Below are positions 49,859-58,614 of a DNA stretch of 64,000 bases, piece after piece. Origin of the DNA: Sagittula sp. P11 (GTDB lineage: Bacteria; Pseudomonadota; Alphaproteobacteria; Rhodobacterales; Rhodobacteraceae). The DNA is taken from contig NZ_CP021913.1 in NCBI RefSeq assembly GCF_002814095.1, forward strand, positions 2,576,001 through 2,640,000, written 5' to 3'. The notes under the pieces are model-generated. The model ran no database searches and was not told the DNA's origin. It saw only the letters and a program-made list of their open reading frames with translations. The translations under genes and the position numbers were made by a program. The stretch's first letter is position 1. Each line of letters begins with the position of its first letter.

Positions 49859-51183
49859 TGGATCAGCGTGCAAATGCCGTCCGCCGCCAGCGCTGCGCCA
49901 TCTACACGCGCAAATCCTCCGAGGAAGGGCTGGAACAGGAATTCAACAGCCTGCACGCCCAGCGAGAGGCCTGCGAGGCCTATATCGCCAGCCAGCGCTC
50001 TGAGGGCTGGGTGCTGGTCCGCGATCAGTATGACGACGGCGGCATCTCAGGCGGAACGTTGGAACGGCCCGGCCTCAAGCAGCTTCTGGCCGACATCGAG
50101 GACGGCCTGATTGATGTGGTGGTCGTCTACAAGATCGACCGCCTGTCGCGGTCGCTGATGGATTTCTCGAAGCTGGTCGAGGTCTTCGATCGCAACGGTG
50201 TGACTTTTGTCTCGGTCACGCAGTCCTTCAACACGACGACTTCCATGGGGCGGCTGACGCTGAACATCCTGCTCAGCTTCGCCCAGTTCGAGCGTGAGGT
50301 CACGGCCGAGCGCATCCGCGACAAGGTCCGCGCGTCCCGCATGAAGGGCATGTGGATGGGCGGCTACGTCCCGCTCGGGTATGACGTGAAGGACCGCAAA
50401 CTCGTGGTGAACGAGGAAGAGGCCGCCACCGTGCGGGGCATCTTCGAACGGTTCGTCGAGGTCGGCTCAGCGACCGTGCTGGCCCGCGAACTGCGCCGCA
50501 AAGGGGTCCGCAACAAGCAGGGCACCTTGGTCGACAAGGGATATCTCTACAGGGTGCTGGTGAACCGCGTCTATCGCGGCGACGCGGTCCACAAGGGCAA
50601 GGCCTATCCCGGCGAGCATCAGGCCATCATCGACGGGCAGCTGTGGGATGAGGTCCATGCCATCTTGCGGCAGAACCCGCGAAAGCGCGCCAACAACACG
50701 CGCGCGCAGGCGCCTGCGCTGCTTAAGGGGCTGATCTTTACGGCCACGGGCGCCGCCATGACCCCGAGCAGTACGAAGAGGGGCACGCGCCGATACCGGT
50801 ACTACGTCTCGATGGACGTCATCAAGAATCGCGAACCCAGCGATGAGGGCATCCCGCGCCGCCTTCCTGCCGACCTCGTGGAAGCGGCCGTGGTGACCGA
50901 GTTGCGGCGGGTGATGCGCGCGCCCTCGATCACGGCGCAGGTCATTGCCCACTTGGCGCGCGAGGGCCACGCCTTCGCCGAGGCCGACGTGATCTCCGCG
51001 CTGCAGACGTTCGAAGACGTCTGGGGCCAGCTATTCCCTGCAGAGCAGACCCGGATCGTGCAGTTGCTGGTGCGCCGGGTCACCGTGACGTCCGAAGGGC
51101 TGGTGATCGATGTCCGGACCGACGGCGTCTCGGGCGTCATGCGCGACATGATGGCCCCACGAAAGAAGGTGGCGGCGGAATGA
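49858..51183 (+). CDS. Large serine recombinase (integrase)
   Basis: A 441-residue site-specific recombinase. The catalytic serine is Ser20 in YTRKSSEEG; the resolvase domain continues with DGGISGGTLERPGLKQLL and YKIDRLSRSLMDF. The recombinase domain (GYVPLGYDVKDRKLVVNEEEA) and a zinc-ribbon/coiled region follow, though the usual four-cysteine ribbon is not evident. It should integrate and excise the element. The attachment sites were not found. Confidence 0.92.
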   Translation: MDQRANAVRRQRCAIYTRKSSEEGLEQEFNSLHAQREACEAYIASQRSEGWVLVRDQYDDGGISGGTLERPGLKQLLADIEDGLIDVVVVYKIDRLSRSLMDFSKLVEVFDRNGVTFVSVTQSFNTTTSMGRLTLNILLSFAQFEREVTAERIRDKVRASRMKGMWMGGYVPLGYDVKDRKLVVNEEEAATVRGIFERFVEVGSATVLARELRRKGVRNKQGTLVDKGYLYRVLVNRVYRGDAVHKGKAYPGEHQAIIDGQLWDEVHAILRQNPRKRANNTRAQAPALLKGLIFTATGAAMTPSSTKRGTRRYRYYVSMDVIKNREPSDEGIPRRLPADLVEAAVVTELRRVMRAPSITAQVIAHLAREGHAFAEADVISALQTFEDVWGQLFPAEQTRIVQLLVRRVTVTSEGLVIDVRTDGVSGVMRDMMAPRKKVAAE

Positions 51184-51563
51184 TGAAACCCGACGAGTCC
51201 ATCCAGATCTTCGTGCCGCTCAAGGTCCGTAAGCAGAACGGCAGGCCGAAGATCATGCCGCCCGCCACCTATTTGCCGAGCGAAGACCGGACACAGGATC
51301 CGCATATCCTGCGCGCAATTGGCCGGGCGTGGGGCTGGCGGCGGCGCATGGAGGCTGGCGAGTTCAATACGGTCACCGATCTGGCGAAAGCCGTGGGGCT
51401 GGCCGAACGCCATGTCAGCCGACAGCTGCGGCTCGCCTACCTCGCGCCGGGAGTCCTCAAGCGCCTCGTCTACAAGCGTGAGGTGCCCGCCGTGACCCTG
51501 TTGAAACTGACCGATGTCGCGGCCCTGCCATGGCACGAACAGCCGGAGCGGGTGTTCGACTGA
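51180..51563 (+). CDS. Helix-turn-helix partner of the recombinase
   Basis: A 127-residue protein overlapping the recombinase stop. The motif FNTVTDLAKAVGLAERHVSRQLRLAYLAP is a ParB/KorB-type helix-turn-helix. It commonly follows DUF2924-recombinase pairs and may be a directionality or regulatory factor. Confidence 0.72.
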   Translation: MMKPDESIQIFVPLKVRKQNGRPKIMPPATYLPSEDRTQDPHILRAIGRAWGWRRRMEAGEFNTVTDLAKAVGLAERHVSRQLRLAYLAPGVLKRLVYKREVPAVTLLKLTDVAALPWHEQPERVFD

Positions 51564-51566
51564 GGC

Positions 51567-52403
51567 TCAGTGAAAACTCGCCTGAAACGTCGTCGCGGTC
51601 AGCGAGACATGCGCGTCCAGTGGCGGGTGCAGTTCGAACGCCTTCGGCTCGCGTGAGAAATTCCACAGCCGGAACAGGCGCCATTCCGACCGGCGCTCCT
51701 CGGCCACCGCCAGTTCGTTGCGGGTGATGTGGAAGGGCGTGCGCTCCCATCCGTTCGTGGTCTTGACCTCGATCAGCCGCGGGAGCCCGTCCGGAGCGAA
51801 ACTCGCAATGTCGTAGCCTGCGCCGTCGCCATCCTCCTCCGACACCCAGCGTACCTTGCGCGCCAGATCGTCCCGTCCTGCCGAGCGAAGAGACGCCCGT
51901 TCATGCGCCAGCACGCGCTCCTCGCCCGCGCGGCCGAGGGCCCGGTTGCGCTCGTCCCGGCCCGCCACGTCGAACTTGCGGGCGATGTGCAGCATCTGGT
52001 CCAGCTCCTGCGGCGGGGGCTGGTTCGATAGCGTTGGCGGCGGCCCGAGCCAGATCTGCGCCGCTTCGCGCAGGCCAGCAGCGGTTTGCAGCCCCGGTTG
52101 GCGCCCGAACCAGGCCGGGTTCAGCGCCAGCCACCGCGCCACGGCATCCACCAGCGTCATCTGAAAATTGAACGCGGGCTTGTAGCCGGGGATCCAGTCC
52201 TCGCCGAGACCCTTCAGCACCGCGCTAATGTTCTGGTGCTTGAACTCGACGGACCCCTCGGACCGGTCGTTCAGCAGCGGAAGCAGCGCGCGGCGATGCT
52301 CGGCCTTGCTGTAGCGGCGCGCGGAGATGTCATCGGCCAGCATCGCGAAGTAATCCGCGACGATCAGGTCGTTCTCTTCATCTGTCCACGCCCCGTTCGA
52401 CAT
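51567..52403 (-). CDS. DUF3883 protein
   Basis: A 278-residue protein whose C-terminal ~110 residues, VSEEDGDGAGYDIASF then RLIEVKTTNGWERTPFHITRNE, form the DUF3883 domain, a PD-(D/E)XK-like fold found in restriction and defence proteins (Asp in GYDI, Glu and Lys in IEVKT). The N-terminal part is helical and unknown. Convergent with the recombinase cassette; probably cargo at the prophage edge. Confidence 0.78.
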   Translation of the reverse strand: MSNGAWTDEENDLIVADYFAMLADDISARRYSKAEHRRALLPLLNDRSEGSVEFKHQNISAVLKGLGEDWIPGYKPAFNFQMTLVDAVARWLALNPAWFGRQPGLQTAAGLREAAQIWLGPPPTLSNQPPPQELDQMLHIARKFDVAGRDERNRALGRAGEERVLAHERASLRSAGRDDLARKVRWVSEEDGDGAGYDIASFAPDGLPRLIEVKTTNGWERTPFHITRNELAVAEERRSEWRLFRLWNFSREPKAFELHPPLDAHVSLTATTFQASFH

Positions 52404-52746
52404 TGCGCCAGGCTATGGGCGCGAAGTCTGTTTGTCATCAGAGACTTCCGGCAGGGTTCTCGCTGGTGTCACTGACCGTACGCTCTGGCGCGCTGACCAT
52501 GCAATCGGCCGCCACGGAGCCGTCCTTTCGACCGCCCTGCGCCTTCGTGTCGGTCTCTGTCACCGGATTATCTCGCGAACGGGGCGAGCCCATGAACGCA
52601 GCAAGCCATTGGAAATGCGAGGATGTTTTGTGCCGTCCCATGGTCGTCGAGGGGCGCTCGAAGAGAGACGCAGGCCATTCGGAGACCCATTCTTCGGCAA
52701 GCGCCCAGTCTCCGGAGGGCGGATGGGCCTGCCAACGCCCTTTGAA
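52404..52746. other. Intergenic stretch, prophage-host junction
   Basis: No gene is supported; open frames here lack start signals and family resemblance. The right prophage boundary probably lies in or near this stretch, before the tRNA-Ser gene. No copy of the tRNA 3' end was seen near the left prophage end. Confidence 0.4.
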
Positions 52747-52776
52747 ACAAAAAGAAAAAAGGCCCCGATCGGGACC
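52747..52776 (-). terminator. Terminator of tRNA-Ser
   Basis: Read leftward, GGTCCC-GATC-GGGGCC forms a 6-bp stem (one G-T pair) followed by TTTTTTCTTTTT. It lies 25 bases after the tRNA gene. Confidence 0.8.
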
Positions 52777-52801
52777 CTTGGACGGATTCAGTATCTGAAT
52801 G

Positions 52802-52891
52802 TGGCGGAGAGGAAGGGATTCGAACCCTCGAGACGGTCTCCCGCCTACACACTTTCCAGGCGTGCGCCTTCGACCACTCGGCCACCTCTCC
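52802..52891 (-). tRNA. tRNA-Ser (anticodon GGA)
   Basis: A 90-base gene including an encoded CCA. The acceptor stem pairs GGAGAGG (52891-52885) with CCTCTCC; the T-loop reads GGTTCGAATCCC and the anticodon GGA lies at 52857-52855 between C-T and A-A in the loop. A long variable arm, as in all class II serine tRNAs, is present. Confidence 0.95.
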
Positions 52892-53051
52892 GCCGTCGCG
52901 TCTATCAAAGGGCGACAGGCGGCTGCAAGGCGTTTTTCAACATTTATCCATCGGTTTCTGCAGATTTTTTGGATGCCGTCGCGGCCGGACGGCCACGGGC
53001 GTGGCCTATGGGGGCAAAACCTGCGGGAAATGACCTGGGAGCTGTGAATTG

Positions 53052-53074
53052 CCGGTGCGCGCTTGGCGCACCGG
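53052..53074 (-). terminator. Strong hairpin after the capsule export genes
   Basis: CCGGTGCGC and GCGCACCGG form a perfect 9-bp stem with a five-base loop shortly after the kpsE stop. No T run follows, so it may be a weak or Rho-assisted terminator. Confidence 0.5.
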
Positions 53075-53080
53075 GCAGGT

Positions 53081-55030
53081 TCAGCTCGAGACCTGTTCGC
53101 GCAGGATGGAGGCGGTCAGCGAGACCATAAGGTAGGCGCCGGCGAAAATCAGGAAGGCGAGGATCGTGTTCTCGAACTTGCGCGGATAGCTGGGATCCTC
53201 GGACGCGACCGGCGTCACCGATGTGGTCATGTAGCGCGCCTGGCTGTCGGCCTCGCGCCGCGCGGTTTCCAGGCGCTCCAGCGCGGATTGAAGCATCAGG
53301 TCGCGGGTGGCGAGGTCGGCTTCGGCCAGCTTGATCTGGACGGCCAGCTCTGCCAGCGACTGCTCGCCCGTGGTGGCGGTCGTCATCTCGGCGTTCAGGG
53401 TCGCCAGCAGCGCTTCGAGCCGCCGGATGTCGCCCCGTGTGCCATCCACCTTGGCCTGGTTCGGGCGGGAGTTGTCGAGCAGGGCCTGCAATTGCAGCCT
53501 CTTCTCCTGCAGCTCCAGCTCCCGGGTGTTGATCTGGGCGCGCAGGGCGCCGATCCGGCCCTCGGGATCGACGATATTGCCCTCCTGCTGCATGCGTACC
53601 AGCTTTTCCTGCGCGTCGCGCCGGTCGGTCTCGGCCTTCTCGAGGTTCACGAGCGCCGAGTCCACGGAGTCGTTTCGCTTGCGGGCGGTCAGGTTGTCGA
53701 TGCGTTCCTCGGCGTAGCCGATGAGGGCCCGGCTGAACTCTGCCGCGAGTTCGGGGTCGGCGGCCGTCACCTCCATCTTGATGACGCCCTCCGTCGGGTC
53801 GAAGCTGATCTGCACGCTCTTCTTGTAGAGCTTGTAGGCGTCTTCGTTGGAGGCCTCGGGATCGAGCCGCTGGATGGGGTCGATGGAGGGCTGCGAGAAG
53901 TGGTCCTTGAAGCCCTCGTCGCGGTCTAGGCGCATCATCACCTCCTTCGACTGCAGGAAGCTTTGCGTGGCAATCGCGTCTTGCGACGTGTCGAAAGCGG
54001 AGCCGCTCAGCAGACTGGGCACGGCAGAGCCCGCGCCGTCGTTCTTGAGGATCAGGAACTCCGACTTGGTGGCGTACATCGGGGTCGCGACGTTGTAATA
54101 GTAGTAGCCCATCACCACCGTCGGCAGCAGTACGAAGACGGCCAGCCGGACCATCAGCAACAGCGTCTTCTTGCGCCGACGCTGGGCCAGGTCCTTCTGG
54201 ATGCGCTTGATCTCGACCGCGCGCCGTTCGGCGGGGCTGATCGTTTCCGTCGACGGGAGCTTGTTCTTCTCCACCTCGACGGTCTGGGGCAGCTGGACCT
54301 TGAACTGCTGCGTCTCGCTCTGGGCCTCGGCGGGCTTCACCAGTTCAAGCATGTTGGTGCGCTGGAAAGGGTCGATGCCGCGTGCGCGCAACAACCGCAC
54401 CGCGTCGAAATCGGAGGTCGGCGCAAGGCCGTGTTTCTGTGCCACGCGACGCGCCATGCGCAACTGGCGCCCGGTCAGACCCTCGTGGCGGATCGCGTCC
54501 ATGTCGGTTTCGCCGGCGACCTGCGCGGCCGAGGCGACGTCGCCGCTGCGTGGGGCGTCCGAGGGCTGGGCTTGTGTCTGCGGGGGCTGCGATTGCGGCT
54601 GCATGTGGGCCGTCTGCGCGGCGGAGGGGGCGGCCCCTGTCTGCGAGAACATCGGTCGCGAATGAGCAGTGGCGGTCCGCACCGATGTCTCAGCCTGCGC
54701 GGGGGTCTGCGACACGGCCCGTGCCGGCGCCTGACCGGTCACGGGGGCCTGCGCCCGGGGCTGTTGCGATGCCGACCGGTCCGAGAGGCGTGCGGCGGCA
54801 TCCGCGGCCGAGGCGGACGCTGCGGGGCGCGGGATGGGCCGTGATGCGCCAGTGTCCTCCGGAGGACGGCGCGACAGGCTGGCCCTGGGCTGGGCGGGCG
54901 GCTGTTGCGCGGCGGGGACCGGGCGCACCGGCGCCTCGGACACGTTATGGTCCGCGCCGGATGCGGCCTCTGCCGAGGTCGTCGGCGACCTGCGGATCCT
55001 GAACTTCTTAGCCTTGGGTTTCGTAGTCAT
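53081..55030 (-). CDS. kpsE: Capsule polysaccharide export inner-membrane protein (KpsE-like)
   Basis: A 649-residue polysaccharide co-polymerase. A hydrophobic helix at about 296-318 (LLLMVRLAVFVLLPTVVMGYYYY), a periplasmic PCP domain with long coiled coil (RRDAQEKLVRMQQEGNIVDPEGRIGALRAQ...) and a C-terminal helix (NTILAFLIFAGAYLMVSLTASIL) match KpsE/BexC/CtrB. Residues 1-~290 are an extra Pro/Ala/Gln-rich cytoplasmic region; typical family members are near 380 residues. It bridges the ABC transporter to the outer-membrane channel. The start overlaps the kpsT stop by 23 bases. The permease kpsM is not in the window. Confidence 0.85.
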   Translation of the reverse strand: MTTKPKAKKFRIRRSPTTSAEAASGADHNVSEAPVRPVPAAQQPPAQPRASLSRRPPEDTGASRPIPRPAASASAADAAARLSDRSASQQPRAQAPVTGQAPARAVSQTPAQAETSVRTATAHSRPMFSQTGAAPSAAQTAHMQPQSQPPQTQAQPSDAPRSGDVASAAQVAGETDMDAIRHEGLTGRQLRMARRVAQKHGLAPTSDFDAVRLLRARGIDPFQRTNMLELVKPAEAQSETQQFKVQLPQTVEVEKNKLPSTETISPAERRAVEIKRIQKDLAQRRRKKTLLLMVRLAVFVLLPTVVMGYYYYNVATPMYATKSEFLILKNDGAGSAVPSLLSGSAFDTSQDAIATQSFLQSKEVMMRLDRDEGFKDHFSQPSIDPIQRLDPEASNEDAYKLYKKSVQISFDPTEGVIKMEVTAADPELAAEFSRALIGYAEERIDNLTARKRNDSVDSALVNLEKAETDRRDAQEKLVRMQQEGNIVDPEGRIGALRAQINTRELELQEKRLQLQALLDNSRPNQAKVDGTRGDIRRLEALLATLNAEMTTATTGEQSLAELAVQIKLAEADLATRDLMLQSALERLETARREADSQARYMTTSVTPVASEDPSYPRKFENTILAFLIFAGAYLMVSLTASILREQVSS

Positions 55031-55667
55031 ACAATTGCTTCGCTTCTTCCAAGGAATCGAACATGTGGAGCTGACCGTCCATCAGGACCGCCGCCTTCTT
55101 CGCAAACTTTTCCAGGACCTTCGGCTGGTGCGACACGATGATGATTGTCGTCGTGCGCAGCCGTTCCGCAAGGAGGTCGCCGGCCTTCTGGTTGAACTCC
55201 GCATCGGTGGAGTTCGGCATCCCTTCGTCGATCAGGTACATGTCGAAGTCCAGCGCCAGCATCAGGGCGAACGTGAAACGCGCCCGCATGCCCGATGAAT
55301 AGGTGCCGATGGGCTGGTCGAAGTACTCGTCCAGTCCGCACAGCCACCGGCAGAAGCTTTCGACGTAGTCCGGGTCGAGCCCGTACATCTTCGCGATGAA
55401 ACGGGCGTTTTCCTTGGCAGAGATCTTCGAAACCACGCCGCCCATGAAGCCCAGCGGAAAGGAGATCCGGCAGCCGCGCCGTATCTCTCCCTCGTCGGGC
55501 TTTTCGAGACCGGCCATCATGCGGATGATCGTCGTCTTGCCCGTCCCGTTGGGCGCGAGAATGCCCAGGGATTCCCCGAGTTCGACACGGAAGGACGCCC
55601 GGTCAAGGATCACCTTGCGCTGGGTGCCGGTCCAGAAGGACTTCGAAACCATGTCGAATTCTAGCAT
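55008..55667 (-). CDS. kpsT: Capsule polysaccharide ABC transporter ATP-binding protein (KpsT-like)
   Basis: A 219-residue ATPase with Walker A APNGTGKT (38-45), signature YSSGMRARF and Walker B DMYLIDEGMP. The short length and the GMR form of the signature fit KpsT/BexA/CtrD, which power export of lipid-linked polysaccharide. It is upstream of kpsE; its promoter probably lies in the AT-rich 55690-55750 stretch. Confidence 0.9.
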   Translation of the reverse strand: MLEFDMVSKSFWTGTQRKVILDRASFRVELGESLGILAPNGTGKTTIIRMMAGLEKPDEGEIRRGCRISFPLGFMGGVVSKISAKENARFIAKMYGLDPDYVESFCRWLCGLDEYFDQPIGTYSSGMRARFTFALMLALDFDMYLIDEGMPNSTDAEFNQKAGDLLAERLRTTTIIIVSHQPKVLEKFAKKAAVLMDGQLHMFDSLEEAKQLYDYETQG

Positions 55668-55783
55668 TCAGGGATGCTCCCCGTTTCTGCCCGTTATCCC
55701 CGTGTGGGGTTTGGATTTTATTAAAAAAGGAATTTGGCTACATTATGACCCCGGGCCGAAACAAAGACAACGGACAGGGCGGT

Positions 55784-56884
55784 TCACTCGCCCGGGTTTG
55801 AAACAGTCCGGCGCAGTTTCGGGAGGGCGAGGGCCGCTTTCCGCTTCAGTACGGGGCGCGCCGTGGGACCATAGGCCACAAGCGCGGTGCGGTCCGCAAG
55901 GGCCGGCAGAAGAGTCAGCAGGGACAGGCGTTCGGGCTGGCCCAGACCGGCGATGCCGATGGGGCCGGGATAGAAGCTTTCCGACAGGACGCCCTCGGCC
56001 AGCAGGATGTGATGTTTCGCCAGCATGAGGTGGTGATAGCGGACGTGGCGCGTGCCCGCCGCGGCTTTTATCGGGCCGTCCGCCTCGGCCAGGTGGCGGG
56101 CGCGCACAAGCCGTTGTTCGGCCACCGATGGCGCGGGCCAGAGCAGACAATGCTGCGGCGAGACCAAGACCTCTTTCCGCGCGCCCAGCACGCCCGGCGG
56201 GATGCGGATCGGCTTCAGGTGCGGGTTCAGTTTCAGCGTGCGTGGCCCGTGTCCCCGCGCTCCGACCCAGATCAGCGGCTGCGGGCCTGCGTCCAGCGTC
56301 CATACGATGTCGCCGGGTTTCAGCGTCTCCACCGCACGCGAGCCGTAGGGTGTGGCGATCCGTGTTCCGGTGGTGAAGCAGGCGGTGACGAGATTGTCCT
56401 GATCGAGGTTGATCTTGACGTCATCCCCGCTCGGGTTGAAGTCGATGCCGCTTGTCTGGATCGAGGTGATGTCCGGCAGGTCACCGACACCGTCGTCGAT
56501 GGCCATGAAGTAACGGTCAGAGCCGCCGCCGATGGGGCTGGCGACGATCCATGACACTTGGGACGAGAAGTCATCGCCGACGAGATCGACCGTGCTGCCG
56601 CCGTCGTAGGTCACCGTAACCGGGTTCGATGTGTTCGTCGGTGTGTAGATCTGGATGTTGTATGAAACGCCGTCGATGACGAGGATGCCATTGTCGGCGT
56701 CCGCCGTTTCATTGATCTCGTTGATCTCAGTGGCGGTGTTGCTGGATTCCTGATCGGAGTAGGTGGCGTTGTCGACAAAGCCGATGATATCACCGCCGCC
56801 CCCCGGCGCGGTGGTGTAGGTGGTGAAGGCACCTATGCCTGACAGCTCGATCAGGTCGTAGAGCGGCGTATTGCTTGCTCCCAT
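55784..56884 (-). CDS. Hint (hedgehog/intein)-domain protein
   Basis: A 366-residue protein. Residues 1-~165 are a beta-rich acidic region with low complexity; the Hint domain begins at Cys169 (ACFTTGTRIATPYG) with VETLKPGDIVWT and later VSPQHCLLW and KHHILLAEGVLSESFYPG. Such Hint_2 proteins of roseobacters may self-cleave at the cysteine, and some are RTX-associated exoproteins. ATG 56884 has GGAG seven bases away; a TTG at 56911 is less likely. Confidence 0.82.
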   Translation of the reverse strand: MGASNTPLYDLIELSGIGAFTTYTTAPGGGGDIIGFVDNATYSDQESSNTATEINEINETADADNGILVIDGVSYNIQIYTPTNTSNPVTVTYDGGSTVDLVGDDFSSQVSWIVASPIGGGSDRYFMAIDDGVGDLPDITSIQTSGIDFNPSGDDVKINLDQDNLVTACFTTGTRIATPYGSRAVETLKPGDIVWTLDAGPQPLIWVGARGHGPRTLKLNPHLKPIRIPPGVLGARKEVLVSPQHCLLWPAPSVAEQRLVRARHLAEADGPIKAAAGTRHVRYHHLMLAKHHILLAEGVLSESFYPGPIGIAGLGQPERLSLLTLLPALADRTALVAYGPTARPVLKRKAALALPKLRRTVSNPGE

Positions 56885-57020
56885 GCCGGACTCCGTAGTT
56901 TTGTCCGGCAATCGTGGTAAACGCGTGCGTCAGGTCTGCGGCGGGTTTCGGACAATTCGGCGGCATTGCCCTGAGTGTTCAGCGCTCAAGAGGAACTGGG
57001 GCGTTCGTACAAAACGAAGA

Positions 57021-57047
57021 ACGGCCGCCGGGGGTGCCGGCGGCCGT
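57021..57047 (-). terminator. Terminator of nhaA
   Basis: ACGGCCGCCGG and CCGGCGGCCGT form an 11-bp stem with a five-base loop; read leftward it is followed by TCTTCGTTTTG. Confidence 0.75.
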
Positions 57048-57071
57048 CCAGATTTCGCACGATCAGGCTTG

Positions 57072-58355
57072 TCAGAGTTCCTGCTTCTCCACCTTCGTTA
57101 CCTTGCCGACGATGATCGACACCACGGCGGCAAAGAAGCTGAAGAGCGCGCCCATCTTTGCCGCATCCTGCACCGGGCCGGCATCGAAAGCGACGGACGC
57201 CACGAAAAGCGACACGGTAAAGCCGATGGCCGCAACGCAGCCGATCACCACGAGGTCGATGATCCTCATGCCTTCGGGGATGCCCAGGCCAAGCGGCCGT
57301 GCAGCGATCCAGCCGAAGATGAAGATACCCACCGGCTTGCCGATCAGCAGCCCCGCGAGAACCAGCCAGGTCGCAGCCCCCATGGAGGAGAACTCCACAC
57401 CCGCGTTCAACAGGCCGAAGAAGAACAGGATGACCTCCACCGGGTATTTCAGCGCGTGTTCCATGGCGTTCAGCAGGTCGTGCAGGTGTTCCTCGGCGGC
57501 GGCGAACAGGCCGAAGGCGCGGTCAGCGTGCGGGATCGCCGGCACGATGGGCAGCAGGCCAAGCGCCGGATGCAGGCCGGACATCATGAAGCCGTACCAG
57601 GAAATGCAGCCCGCGATGGCGTAGGGCCAGAACGACAGCGTCTTGCGGACCCACGTCGAATTCGGGCGGTCCTGCTTGCCGATGTCCAGCTTCCGCGGGA
57701 GCGAGTTGAAGGCGAAGAACGCCACGAGCGACGCGCCCACCGACAGCAGCAGCCATGCCGGGGTAAGGTCGCCCGACGGGTAGAAGATCGCGAGGATGAT
57801 GAGACCCGCGGCATCGTCGGCGATGGCCAGAAGCAGCAGGAAACGCACCGCCGGGTGGCCCGCACCGAAGACCAGGCGCCCGACGAGGTAGCTGAAGGCG
57901 ATGTCGGTCGCGGTCGGGATGGCCCAGCCGTTGGCAACGGCGCTGTAGGTCTCGGAACCCATGACCATGGCAAGGCCGAGGTAGACGGCAATCGGACCGA
58001 ACATGCCGCCCGCGGTGGCGAACAGCGGCGTCGCAGCCTTCTTGCCCCGCAAGGAACCCTGTTCGAGGATCACCGCCTCCCAGACTTCCTTTGCCGCGAT
58101 GGCGAAGAACAGCGCCATGAGCACGTCGTTGACGAGGTAGTGCAGGGTCAGCGTCCGATGGCCGTCATGCGGATGGCCGATGGGCGCGTGGTCCCAGATC
58201 ACGAATTCGACGAAGTGGTGATATGTGTCCGCCCAGTAGTGCGGCTGCCCCGCGACCGGAGCGATCACGTCGAGGTTGGCCCAGATCAGCGCTATGACAG
58301 CGCCGATGATCAGCAGCAGCGAATAGCTCGCCAGAAAATTCCAGACGCGATACAT
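57072..58355 (-). CDS. nhaA: Na+/H+ antiporter NhaA
   Basis: A 427-residue, 12-helix inner-membrane antiporter. The NhaA hallmarks are visible: ATDIAFSYLVG, the paired aspartates of the ion site in LLLLAIADDAAGLIILAIFY, and VGIFIFGWIAARPLGLG. It exports sodium in exchange for protons, which suits a marine or saline habitat. It is a single gene with its own terminator. Confidence 0.93.
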   Translation of the reverse strand: MYRVWNFLASYSLLLIIGAVIALIWANLDVIAPVAGQPHYWADTYHHFVEFVIWDHAPIGHPHDGHRTLTLHYLVNDVLMALFFAIAAKEVWEAVILEQGSLRGKKAATPLFATAGGMFGPIAVYLGLAMVMGSETYSAVANGWAIPTATDIAFSYLVGRLVFGAGHPAVRFLLLLAIADDAAGLIILAIFYPSGDLTPAWLLLSVGASLVAFFAFNSLPRKLDIGKQDRPNSTWVRKTLSFWPYAIAGCISWYGFMMSGLHPALGLLPIVPAIPHADRAFGLFAAAEEHLHDLLNAMEHALKYPVEVILFFFGLLNAGVEFSSMGAATWLVLAGLLIGKPVGIFIFGWIAARPLGLGIPEGMRIIDLVVIGCVAAIGFTVSLFVASVAFDAGPVQDAAKMGALFSFFAAVVSIIVGKVTKVEKQEL

Positions 58356-58547
58356 GAGGCCCCTCTCCCGTTCCTGCGTTGGTAATCGGGGTTATCCGAT
58401 TGCGCGCGGCGGGGCAACGCAGGCCGCAGCCAAAATTGCCCGAGCGTCATGAGTTGCGGTGGCTTTGACACTTCCCTGCGCGAATGGCGCGGCGGCGGGG
58501 CCGCGGTTTGCCGGAAATCGGGCGATTCCAGACCGCTGAACGGGAAA

Positions 58548-58592
58548 GGCCCCCTGCAGAAACCGGCGCGATTCCGGACTTGCAGGGGACCT
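58548..58592 (-). terminator. Inverted repeat after the permease gene
   Basis: GGCCCCCTGCA and TGCAGGGGACC pair over about ten positions around a 22-base centre that itself contains CCGG pairs. It lies about 25 bases after the permease stop. The T run that follows is only TTTCCC. Confidence 0.5.
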
Positions 58593-58614
58593 TGGTGGCC
58601 GGGTTGTCAGAGCC

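Larger units (their letters stand above)
16557..52403. mobile_element. Lambda-like siphoprophage remnant
   Basis: About 35.8 kb from the lysozyme gene to the DUF3883 gene. Late genes run leftward from 31.66 kb (terminase to lysis), early and replication genes occupy 33.5-46.7 kb, and an integrase cassette lies at 49.2-51.6 kb. Missing are distal tail/host-recognition genes, and the primase-ATPase is broken, so it is probably defective. The left end is the insertion sequence; the right boundary is inferred from gene content only. No att repeat was found by eye. Confidence 0.85.

Noticed and set aside
16557-52403. Gene transfer agent cluster instead of a prophage
   Set aside because: DUF2460 is GTA-like, but the lambda-type portal and terminase, integrase cassette, lysis genes and replication genes mark a phage; the GTA gene order is absent.
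52802-52891. tRNA-Ser as the prophage attachment site
   Set aside because: The integrase is a large serine recombinase, which rarely uses tRNA genes, and no second copy of the tRNA 3' end was seen near the left prophage end.
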